NCBI GenBank assembly: GCA_965216205.1
Contig: OZ244139.1
Coordinates: forward strand, 186,001 to 250,000
Reading direction: 5' to 3'
Length of the DNA stretch: 64,000 bases
Origin: CADEDH01 sp965216205
GTDB taxonomy: Bacteria > Actinomycetota > Acidimicrobiia > Acidimicrobiales > SZUA-35
Under the pieces are notes generated by a model. The model was given only the letters and a program-made list of their open reading frames with translations. It was not told the DNA's origin and did no database searches. A program made the translations under genes and the position numbers. The number at the start of each line of letters is the position of its first letter. Positions within the stretch are counted from its first letter, which is position 1. Below, piece after piece: positions 57,733 to 64,000 of this stretch.

Positions 57733-58212
57733 TCAGCCTGGCCCGGCCGGTTGGCGCTCGGCCTCGGTGCCGACGGCCGCGAGCTTGCGCCGCACGTGAT
57801 CGGGTGCGGGGGCTCGACCGCGCAGCCCGGGGCGGGTGAACACCAGCTCCACCTCGACGACGGCGCAGACGCGGTCGTCGCCGGCGACACGGCAGATGAA
57901 GCGGTACGACGTGGGTCCGAGCTCGGAGAGGGCGTACGACAGGGTCACCCGGTCGCCGATGAGCACGGGTCGCAGGAACTCGGCCGACATCGATCGCGAG
58001 ATGGCATTGAACTCGTCGGTTCCGGCCAGCGTGCCGAGGTCGCGCTGCCAGTGGAACTCGCGCAGGCACTCGGCCAGGCACACCAGCGACGTGTACGACA
58101 ACTGCTGCTCGTCGTCCACGGTCCAGTCGGGCTGGATCACCACGTCGATCGTGTTGTCGCCCAGCACCGTGCCCGGTGACCGCGAGAGCTCGGCGATGGT
58201 GCGCGGCATCAT
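57733..58212 (-). CDS. hotdog-fold acyl-CoA thioesterase-like protein
   Basis: A 159-residue protein of the 4-hydroxybenzoyl-CoA thioesterase-like hotdog group: IDVVIQPDWTVDDEQQLSYTSLVCLAECLREF contains the central helix, followed by strands RPVLIGDRVTLSYALSELGP and CAVVEVELVFTRP. The family hydrolyses acyl-CoA or acyl-ACP thioesters; a few act as acyl transfer partners. It lies six bases after the radical SAM gene and 13 bases before the PLP decarboxylase gene, with GAGGGG upstream of the ATG. ATG 58209 is also possible. The substrate is presumably the acyl intermediate of this operon. Confidence 0.78.
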   Translation of the reverse strand: MMPRTIAELSRSPGTVLGDNTIDVVIQPDWTVDDEQQLSYTSLVCLAECLREFHWQRDLGTLAGTDEFNAISRSMSAEFLRPVLIGDRVTLSYALSELGPTSYRFICRVAGDDRVCAVVEVELVFTRPGLRGRAPAPDHVRRKLAAVGTEAERQPAGPG

Positions 58213-58218
58213 CGCCGC

Positions 58219-59193
58219 CTACCCCTCGTTGAAGCGGATCGCTTCCTTGAGCAGATCCTTCGTGAAGTCCTCGCGGCTCCGGTAGGTGTTGCCCTCCTCG
58301 GCGAGGCCTTCTGCCGACAGGCCGATGTAGATGGACGTGCCGGCCGCCCGGGCTTCCTTGGCCACCGCGAGAACGTCGGTGAGCCGTGGGGGCCGGTACG
58401 ACGAGCTCAGGCTGGCGGCGTCGGCCCACGCCGTGCGCTGCGCTGCGTACATCGGGTTGAAACGGATCATGAGGGGGATGCCGCGCACCGCGGTCTCGTG
58501 CTGCAGGAACTCGATCGAGTTGCGAGCCTCCTCGATGGCGTCCTCGTCGGACATCGAGTAGTCGGGCTTGAACAGCACGTAGGTGGTGAGCGAGAGGCCG
58601 TGGGCGGCGATGATGTCGAGGCCGGCGACGAAGTCGTCGAGCGGCTCACGCTTGTAGAGGACCACATCGCGGAGGTGCTCGTCGAGCGTCTCGAACCCGG
58701 TGAGGATCTCGATCTGCTTGTTGCCGGCGACGGCTCGGAGCTCCTCGATTCGCTCCGACGTCACGAACTCCAGCCGGGTTTCGAGGGCGATCGTGCGCAG
58801 CGCTGGCAGCCTGGCGGCAGCGGCGCACATGCCGAGCAGTGCCTCGGGGGCGAACGTCGGCGTGTCGAACACCGAGCCCTCGTTGCTCAGCGTCAGCTTG
58901 CTGATCACCGACAGGGCGTGTCGGGTCTCGGTCAGTACGTGCCCGAACTGCTGGTGGAGCTCGTCGATCGAGGCGTCGGTGCCGATGTTCTTGGTCGGCA
59001 GGTCACAGAAATGGCACTGGTAGCGGCAACGGCGGGTGTTGAAGATGATCACGAGGTCGATGTCGCTGAGGAACCGGCGGACCAGGAAGAAGTGGGGACG
59101 ATCGGCGGTGGGGGCGCCGACACCCATCTCCTTGCTCGGCCCAGCCTCGGCCAGGAGCCGGGGGATCAACTCGGCAGGATCGACGGTGGTCAT
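58219..59193 (-). CDS. radical SAM enzyme
   Basis: A 324-residue enzyme with the [4Fe-4S] motif CRYQCHFC (C56, C60, C63; CxxxCxxC), which cleaves S-adenosylmethionine to a 5'-deoxyadenosyl radical. After the cluster come LTLSNEGSVFDTPTFAPEAL (SAM-binding strand with the GE-type motif), RTIALETRLEFV and GFETLDEHLRDVVLYKRE, a TIM-barrel pattern with no extra SPASM, B12 or TRAM domain. It overlaps the upstream acyltransferase gene by ATGA and has AAGGAG before its ATG. I cannot assign a named subfamily; the Elp3/YhcC-like look of the barrel is only an impression. The reaction is unknown. Confidence 0.85.
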   Translation of the reverse strand: MTTVDPAELIPRLLAEAGPSKEMGVGAPTADRPHFFLVRRFLSDIDLVIIFNTRRCRYQCHFCDLPTKNIGTDASIDELHQQFGHVLTETRHALSVISKLTLSNEGSVFDTPTFAPEALLGMCAAAARLPALRTIALETRLEFVTSERIEELRAVAGNKQIEILTGFETLDEHLRDVVLYKREPLDDFVAGLDIIAAHGLSLTTYVLFKPDYSMSDEDAIEEARNSIEFLQHETAVRGIPLMIRFNPMYAAQRTAWADAASLSSSYRPPRLTDVLAVAKEARAAGTSIYIGLSAEGLAEEGNTYRSREDFTKDLLKEAIRFNEG

Positions 59194-59984
59194 CGCGGCA
59201 GCTCCTTGCTGGGCGGGGGTGCGGGTTCCGGATCGGTATCGGATGACGACGGACGGGCGGCTGACAACTGGCCATGGCGGCCGAGCGGCGACCCGATCGT
59301 CAGGTCGATCGCCGGCAGCCGGGTGCCGCCGCGTCCAGTCTCGTCGCGCTCGAGAAGCAGTCGACGGTACTCGTCGTCGCTCGGCGCGAGCGTTGCGAGG
59401 TAGTGCTCGACAGGGCTGAACGTGGGGACGATCAGCCCTTGGAAGTCGACGGGTTCGAGGCCGGCCAGCCGCTCGAAGCGGGCGCCGGTGACCATCGTCA
59501 GTACCCGCAACACCTTCGGGTCGAGGAGTTGCACGGCGTGCGCTGCACCGCTGTCGATCACGAGGTGCCAGAACGAAGCTGCCAGCACCTTCACCGCCCA
59601 CCAGCCATCTCGGCGCCGAGCGTCGGGGAGGACGGTCATGGTGGTGGCCTCGATGAGGTGGACGTCGGGATCGACGCCGTGGCGTTCGAGGGCATCCGGT
59701 AGGGCGACACCCCAGAAGCGCTCGAGGTCGGCGGCGAACTTCAGACCGTCCGACGGTCCGACGATCGCGCGGATCGTGCCCACCATTCGCCCGAGACGGC
59801 TGACGGTGATCCAGACCGACCGATCGTCGTAGGGGCGGAACTCGGTCGTCCACTGGTCGTGGTCGCAGTCGAAGGCCGCCTCGAAGACGGACTGCTCGAT
59901 CCGTTCCGCGTCGGCGACAGCGGGCGACCCGGACGAGGGGAGGAGATGATCGACGGTCCACGCAGGACCGGGGAGGGGGGACAT
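59190..59984 (-). CDS. GNAT-fold acyltransferase, autoinducer-synthase-like
   Basis: A 264-residue protein, first gene of the operon. The N-terminal half has the layout of LuxI/FeeM-type acyl synthases: RIEQSVFEAAFDCDHDQWTT, then RSVWITVSRLGRMVGTIRAI, which matches the strand-turn-strand before the acyl-CoA/ACP site. A GNAT-like core follows (HLIEATTMTVLPDARRRDGW and AASFWHLVIDSGAAHAVQLL). The C-terminal 50 residues are polar and disordered. The family call rests on fold pattern only, so confidence is moderate; a plain GNAT or acyl-ACP-dependent N-acyltransferase fits too. TAGCAT on the minus strand (60053-60048) is a likely -10, giving a leader of about 57 bases. Confidence 0.6.
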   Translation of the reverse strand: MSPLPGPAWTVDHLLPSSGSPAVADAERIEQSVFEAAFDCDHDQWTTEFRPYDDRSVWITVSRLGRMVGTIRAIVGPSDGLKFAADLERFWGVALPDALERHGVDPDVHLIEATTMTVLPDARRRDGWWAVKVLAASFWHLVIDSGAAHAVQLLDPKVLRVLTMVTGARFERLAGLEPVDFQGLIVPTFSPVEHYLATLAPSDDEYRRLLLERDETGRGGTRLPAIDLTIGSPLGRHGQLSAARPSSSDTDPEPAPPPSKELPR

Positions 59985-60120
59985 GGCGCGGCGGGACTCG
60001 CGATGTGATCGGCGGGGTGGCGACCGGACTCGGTTGCTCGGACGGCGATGCTAGCAGGGGGTCCGCGGCCTGGCGCAATGACGTTTCGCAGCGGGTGATG
60101 CCAAGCCGGCTCATCGGCTC
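59985..60120. promoter_or_regulatory. divergent promoter region, GNAT operon / GGDEF-EAL-like gene
   Basis: This 136-base gap separates the GNAT-led operon from the membrane GGDEF/EAL-like gene. On the minus strand, TAGCAT (60053-60048) is a plausible -10 for the operon. Towards the rightward gene, CGGCTCAT occurs twice (60107-60114 and 60115-60122). The second copy is half of a perfect 14-bp palindrome, CGGCTCATGAGCCG (60115-60128), centred on the ATG, so it may be an operator acting on the effector gene. Confidence 0.4.
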
Positions 60121-63108
60121 ATGAGCCGAGCGTTCCGGCCGACGGGAACTGCCATGATCAAGGTCAACCGGAGTCACCGGATCGCCGCAGCGCTCGCAGG
60201 GACGACGATCGTGGCCGCCGTGCCGTCGCTCGAGGCCGCCGCGGGCGGCATCATGCTGGCGTTCATCGGCGGCTATCTGGTCGCCAGCTGGCCCCGTCGT
60301 CGTGACTGGCGCTCGCTGCCTCGGTCGCTCCGTTGGACCCACATCAGCATCGGCGTGATCGTGCTCGGAACGATCGTGCGGGCGGTCGAGACCACTGCGG
60401 CCGAGGGCCAGCTCTCGATCCCGTCGTGGGCCGACCTGATCTCGATCCCCGGGCTGCTCGGCATGACCCTGTCGCTGTTCGCAGCGGCGAGAGCCCGAGC
60501 GGCGATGTCGCGGCTGAACGACGTCGTCGATGCGGTCACGACGATGATGGTGCCGATCACCGCTGTCGGCCTCGTCATCTGGCCGTACCTCATGGGCGAC
60601 ACCGGCGCTCCGTACGCCGAGCGACTGGTGAACAGCGGTGTCTATCTCGTCGACATCGTGTTCCTGACCCTCGTGCTCCTGATGGTCTACGGACCGGGTT
60701 CCCGCTCAGGTGCCGCGGTCTGGCTGGGCCTGACCGGGATTGTGGGGTCCCTGTTCGACCTCTCGGTCATCTTCGGGATCAGCACCGACGCGTGGTGGAA
60801 GGACGAACCCGTTCGGGTCCTGGCCTTCGCGATGGTCTTCTACGCCATCGCCTGCACCGCACCCGACTACCGCGACTTCGCCCGACCGGGCACGAGGGAG
60901 CAGACCTACCGATGGCAGCTCTACCCGGTCGCGCTCTGCTCGGTCGGTGCCTTGGCGTTGATCTCTCGTCATCCCGTCGCTGCCGCCAGCTTCGTGGCCG
61001 TCACGGCGCTCACCTCGGTTCGGGTGGCACTGGCCGGTCAGACGGCCAGACGGCTGACGCGCGTGACCCAGATCCAGTCCCACCTCGCCGAGGATCTCTC
61101 CCGCGCATCGAGCAGCGAGGCCGCCATCGACGCCGCTCGAGAAGCCGTCCGATCGATCGTCGGGGACCGGGCGGTGACCGTCCGCCAGCCGGCGTCCTCG
61201 GGCGATCGGGCAGCTGTCGATGCCACCTCGCACATCACCGTCATCACATCGACAGGAGGCAACGTAGCCATCGTGGTCGCCGGCGATGTCGCCTCTCATG
61301 CGTACGTTGCGGTCACGCAGGTCGCCAACGTGCTCGACCCGGCGCTGGTCTCCATCGAGGAGCGTGCCCGACGCATGCAGTTGGAGGCGCAGGCTGCGGC
61401 CGAAGAGGCGTGGCACGCCCTGGCCTCGGCCAGTCACGAGATCGGGCTCCGAGCGGTGGACGGCAGCATCATCAAGGCAACGCCGAACGCGGCGAGGGAG
61501 CTCGGCTTCGATCCGGTTGGTCGCCTCGTCGGTCAGATCGCGAGCCTCTCCCATCCAGCCGCCAACAGCGACGCGTCCTACGAGGATCCGTACCGCGCCG
61601 GTCGATGGATCAAGACGACACGGACCTCCCAACCCGATGGCTCCACGATCTTCACCATTCGTGATGTGACCGCGGAGCACCGGGCGGCGAGGACCGACCC
61701 CGTCACCGGCATGCCCAATCTCGTCGACTTCAAGGCGAGTGGCGAGTTCGATGAGGCAGTCGTCACGGTGCTCCACTTCCACGACATCGAACGTGCCAGC
61801 GACAGCCGGGTCGAGGTGGACGAGATGCTGCGCCAGTTGGCGTCGAGCGTGGTTGAGCGATTTCGGCGCGACGACGACCGGATCTGGCGTGGTGAGGGGC
61901 CCAGCCTCATCGTCGTCTCGCCCGGCTCGACGGGCCAGGAATGGATCGAGCAGCGGTGTGCCGAACTGGCGGCCAGCCAGGATGTCGTCTCGATCAGCGC
62001 TCACCTGACCGCCGGTGCAGTGCGGGTGACCGAGCCGATGAGCCCTGACGCCGCCCTGCTTCGAGCCGATATGGCAGCGAAGCACGGCCAGGTCCTCGCG
62101 TCGGGATCCACGACCTTCTTCACCCCCGAGCTCCAGGACCGGATCAAGCGCACGTGGCAGATCGAGGCCAGGTTGACCTCGGCGCTCCAGGACTCCGATC
62201 CTGCGCTGCACGGCTTCCGCGTGGAGTACCAGCCGATCGTCGACGCCACCACGAGGGTGGCGACAACTGCGGAAGCGCTGGTCCGGTGGACGCACCCCGA
62301 GCTCGGGCCGATCTTCCCCGACGAGTTCATTCCACTGGCGGAGAAGCACGGCGTCGTCGATCGCATCGACCGTTTCGTGCTTCGCACCGCTCTCAGGGAC
62401 CTCGTGCGCTTCCGTCGCTTCCACCCCGAGTTCAACGTGCACGTGAACCTGTCGCCGGCCGGGCTCGACCCGGACAAGCTCGATCGCTTCTGTGAGATAC
62501 TGCGGGCCGACGCGCTTTCCAGCCACGTCACCGTCGAGATCACCGAGGCGTCGCTCGGCCAGAAGGACGCGCAGGCGCTCGTCGAATCCGCCGACCGGAT
62601 CGTGGAACAGGGTGTCGCCCTCAGCATCGACGACTTCGGCACCGGCGAGTCGAACTTCGCCCGAATCGCCGAGCTGCCGGTGGCGGAGATCAAGCTGGCC
62701 CGCAATTTCGCGGAGTCGAACGACCCGCTCCTGATCGAGAGCGTGGTCCAGACGCTCCATACGCTCCACAAGCACGTGGTGGCGGAGAATGTCGAGACCG
62801 AGGAACAGGCGGAGCTCCTGGCCGACTGTGGCGCCGACCATCTCCAAGGGTACCTCTACTCCCGTCCCCAACCCGTCGACGCGGTCCTGGAGTGGCTGGT
62901 CGCCCAGACCGAGCGGCCACCGATCACCGATGGGTTGAACGTCGGCGAGTCGTGCCGGGCCGGCGCCGACCAGGATCACGAGAGCTGCCTCGGTTGGTGG
63001 CAGCCCGTCACGGGCGACGCTGTCACCTGCGCGTGTGACTGCCATGCCCGGACCGGTGTCTGGCGGGGCTGGCAGAGCTACGCGCTGGACCTCAACGCCG
63101 ACGGATAG
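60121..63108 (+). CDS. membrane protein with degenerate GGDEF and altered EAL domains
   Basis: A 995-residue sensor-like protein. Residues 1-310 hold about eight membrane helices (MASE-like input region). A PAS-like domain lies at about 440-515 (GSIIKATPNAARELGFDP). The GGDEF domain (about 520-660) reads GEGPS at 591-595 where GGDEF is expected, so cyclase activity is unlikely. The EAL domain (about 690-940) keeps EAL (E718), NLSP, DDFGTG (D837-D838) and VAENVET (E889), but KxD is KLARNF (K858 kept, D replaced by A860), so phosphodiesterase activity may be reduced. A C-terminal tail with CACDCH may bind metal. A c-di-GMP receptor role is inferred. ATG 60154 is an alternative start. Confidence 0.82.
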   Translation: MSRAFRPTGTAMIKVNRSHRIAAALAGTTIVAAVPSLEAAAGGIMLAFIGGYLVASWPRRRDWRSLPRSLRWTHISIGVIVLGTIVRAVETTAAEGQLSIPSWADLISIPGLLGMTLSLFAAARARAAMSRLNDVVDAVTTMMVPITAVGLVIWPYLMGDTGAPYAERLVNSGVYLVDIVFLTLVLLMVYGPGSRSGAAVWLGLTGIVGSLFDLSVIFGISTDAWWKDEPVRVLAFAMVFYAIACTAPDYRDFARPGTREQTYRWQLYPVALCSVGALALISRHPVAAASFVAVTALTSVRVALAGQTARRLTRVTQIQSHLAEDLSRASSSEAAIDAAREAVRSIVGDRAVTVRQPASSGDRAAVDATSHITVITSTGGNVAIVVAGDVASHAYVAVTQVANVLDPALVSIEERARRMQLEAQAAAEEAWHALASASHEIGLRAVDGSIIKATPNAARELGFDPVGRLVGQIASLSHPAANSDASYEDPYRAGRWIKTTRTSQPDGSTIFTIRDVTAEHRAARTDPVTGMPNLVDFKASGEFDEAVVTVLHFHDIERASDSRVEVDEMLRQLASSVVERFRRDDDRIWRGEGPSLIVVSPGSTGQEWIEQRCAELAASQDVVSISAHLTAGAVRVTEPMSPDAALLRADMAAKHGQVLASGSTTFFTPELQDRIKRTWQIEARLTSALQDSDPALHGFRVEYQPIVDATTRVATTAEALVRWTHPELGPIFPDEFIPLAEKHGVVDRIDRFVLRTALRDLVRFRRFHPEFNVHVNLSPAGLDPDKLDRFCEILRADALSSHVTVEITEASLGQKDAQALVESADRIVEQGVALSIDDFGTGESNFARIAELPVAEIKLARNFAESNDPLLIESVVQTLHTLHKHVVAENVETEEQAELLADCGADHLQGYLYSRPQPVDAVLEWLVAQTERPPITDGLNVGESCRAGADQDHESCLGWWQPVTGDAVTCACDCHARTGVWRGWQSYALDLNADG

Positions 63109-63132
63109 ACCTGAGCACCCAGGCGTCGGTCG

Positions 63133-64000
63133 TCAGGCCAGGTCGCTGGAGCGAATCGGCTCGGGGAGGACCGTTCCCCGAGGGCGGAAGATCGTGTGGT
63201 GGCGGATCACGGCCAGCGTGGTGCCCGCCTCGGTGGTGCCATCATCGGCGGTGCGGGTGTCCGCGGTGACGATGCCATCGAGCACCTGATACCAGTGGTC
63301 GTTGCGGTCGTAGGCGTCGACGATCGCTGCGCCGACGGTCACCTTCCGGTCGGCTCGGACCGCTGCTCGGTGCTGGATCTGCGTGCGCACGTGGATGGTC
63401 GGCCCGTAGGTGAAGTTGTGGCGGGTCAGCGGCGCCATCCGCCCGGCGAGGAAGTAGGGATGGACTCTCGGCGGTTCGTCGTCGAGGTAGGGGGCGAGCT
63501 CGCGGGGGTCGGTGAGGCCGAGGTCGTCGGTCAGGAGCTGACGGGCGGCGTCGGCCTTCACATAGGCCGCCAGGGGGCGGAGCGGTTCGCCGATCGGGAC
63601 GGACCGGAGGTCGTAGGTCGGGCGGATCTCGGGCGGCTCGTGGCCAGGGGCGGGCGGTGGGGGTGCGATCTCGCCGTACCAGGGAGCGTCGCCGAGCCCG
63701 GCGTGACCGTCGAGCACCACACGGGCCTCGCCGCTGGTCGAGCCGTCGACGGTGGTGCCACCGTCGGTGACGGCTGGCTCGGCCCGACACGTGACCCCCC
63801 ACGCATCGGTGCTGCCGTCGGTCTCGGCGTCGTCGGCTCGAGCCGCATCGCCGTCCCGGGATGGGGGAGGTGTCAGGGTGATGGTGACCCGCTCGCCGGC
63901 GAACAACGGCCGGCGGAGTGAGATGTCGGCCCAGCCGGTGTCGAGCCACGCCGGGCCGAGCGCGGCCACGATCGTCTGGGCCGCCCAACCGTAGGTGCGG
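63133..64000 (-). CDS. MaoC/hotdog dehydratase-like protein (5' end outside window)
   Basis: Minus-strand gene cut by the right edge: the frame stays open from GTG 63969 through to position 64000 and adds RTYGWAAQTI, so the true start lies beyond the window. The visible part (about 289 residues) has GWADISLRRPLFAGERVTIT, typical of a MaoC/FAS-type hotdog domain, then a long variable insert rich in Asp and Gly, and a second hotdog-like half (LTRHNFTYGPTIHVRTQIQH and RKVTVGAAIVDAYDRN, ending AVIRHHTIF). Double-hotdog enzymes of this sort hydrate enoyl thioesters or bind acyl groups. Substrate unknown. It ends 24 bases from the GGDEF/EAL-like gene. Confidence 0.65.
   Translation of the reverse strand, partial: RTYGWAAQTIVAALGPAWLDTGWADISLRRPLFAGERVTITLTPPPSRDGDAARADDAETDGSTDAWGVTCRAEPAVTDGGTTVDGSTSGEARVVLDGHAGLGDAPWYGEIAPPPPAPGHEPPEIRPTYDLRSVPIGEPLRPLAAYVKADAARQLLTDDLGLTDPRELAPYLDDEPPRVHPYFLAGRMAPLTRHNFTYGPTIHVRTQIQHRAAVRADRKVTVGAAIVDAYDRNDHWYQVLDGIVTADTRTADDGTTEAGTTLAVIRHHTIFRPRGTVLPEPIRSSDLA

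Noticed and set aside
1..64000. tRNA, rRNA or riboswitch genes
   Set aside because: Gaps between coding genes are short (the longest about 185 bases), and none contains a cloverleaf, GTTC-type T-loop or known riboswitch core that I could recognise.

Overview
This window comes from a GC-rich actinobacterium. The gene content fits class Acidimicrobiia, but that placement is inferred from family content and base composition, not from a marker-gene search. Coding density is very high and no gap between genes exceeds 300 bases. I saw no rRNA, tRNA, CRISPR array, insertion sequence or prophage. Both ends cut genes: atpD at the left and a MaoC/hotdog-type gene at the right.

Layout. 1-3354: end of the ATP synthase operon (atpD, atpC), glpX, and a secreted M15/VanY-type carboxypeptidase. 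3337-9927: a secreted trypsin-like protease, an M48 metalloprotease, a small membrane protein, PPK2, a J-domain-like protein, an MFS transporter, a small TM protein, a NifU-type Fe-S protein and MscL. 10098-18766: a rhomboid protease with a zinc-binding head, a methyltransferase, then a conserved membrane cluster (membrane protein, DUF4129, DUF4350, MoxR ATPase, DUF58, SpoIIM-like, RDD). 18901-22157: a tRNA-modification run (cysteine desulfurase, mnmA, Sua5/TsaC type). 22155-22314: an intergenic repeat array. 22341-33402: a membrane protein, ligA, an anchored protein, a large PASTA-domain pseudokinase, a small sterol-carrier-like protein, ferredoxin and gatCAB. 33430-38491: a MATE exporter and a four-gene ABC-2 transporter operon. 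38557-44779: hydrolases, a YihY-type protein, a Tat/lipoprotein beta-lactamase-fold protein, a DUF222-HNH protein and an unrecognised 449-residue protein. 44852-54881: an anchored protein, an LldD2-like FMN enzyme, engB, a VOC protein, an unrecognised membrane protein, a solitary P-loop ATPase, a PadR-NfeD-flotillin module and an acyl-CoA dehydrogenase. 54971-63108: a lipoprotein serpin, a tight four-gene operon (GNAT-like acyltransferase, radical SAM enzyme, hotdog thioesterase, PLP decarboxylase) and, divergent from it, a membrane protein with degenerate GGDEF and altered EAL domains.

How the genes work together. Most of the window is housekeeping: energy and central carbon metabolism, tRNA thiolation and threonylcarbamoylation, Gln-tRNA amidation, DNA ligation and ribosome assembly. 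A second theme is the cell envelope. The most novel-looking item is the GNAT/radical SAM/thioesterase/PLP-decarboxylase operon at 56325-59984. It looks like a compact pathway for an acylated, amine-derived small molecule and lies back to back with a possible c-di-GMP effector. Other items of note are the PASTA pseudokinase with an Asp-rich repeat, a serpin in a genome that also encodes a secreted trypsin-like protease, and a recurring promoter layout. In that layout a TANNNT hexamer ends 6-9 bases before the start codon. This implies widespread leaderless mRNAs, and in several divergent gaps one near-symmetric hexamer could serve both directions.
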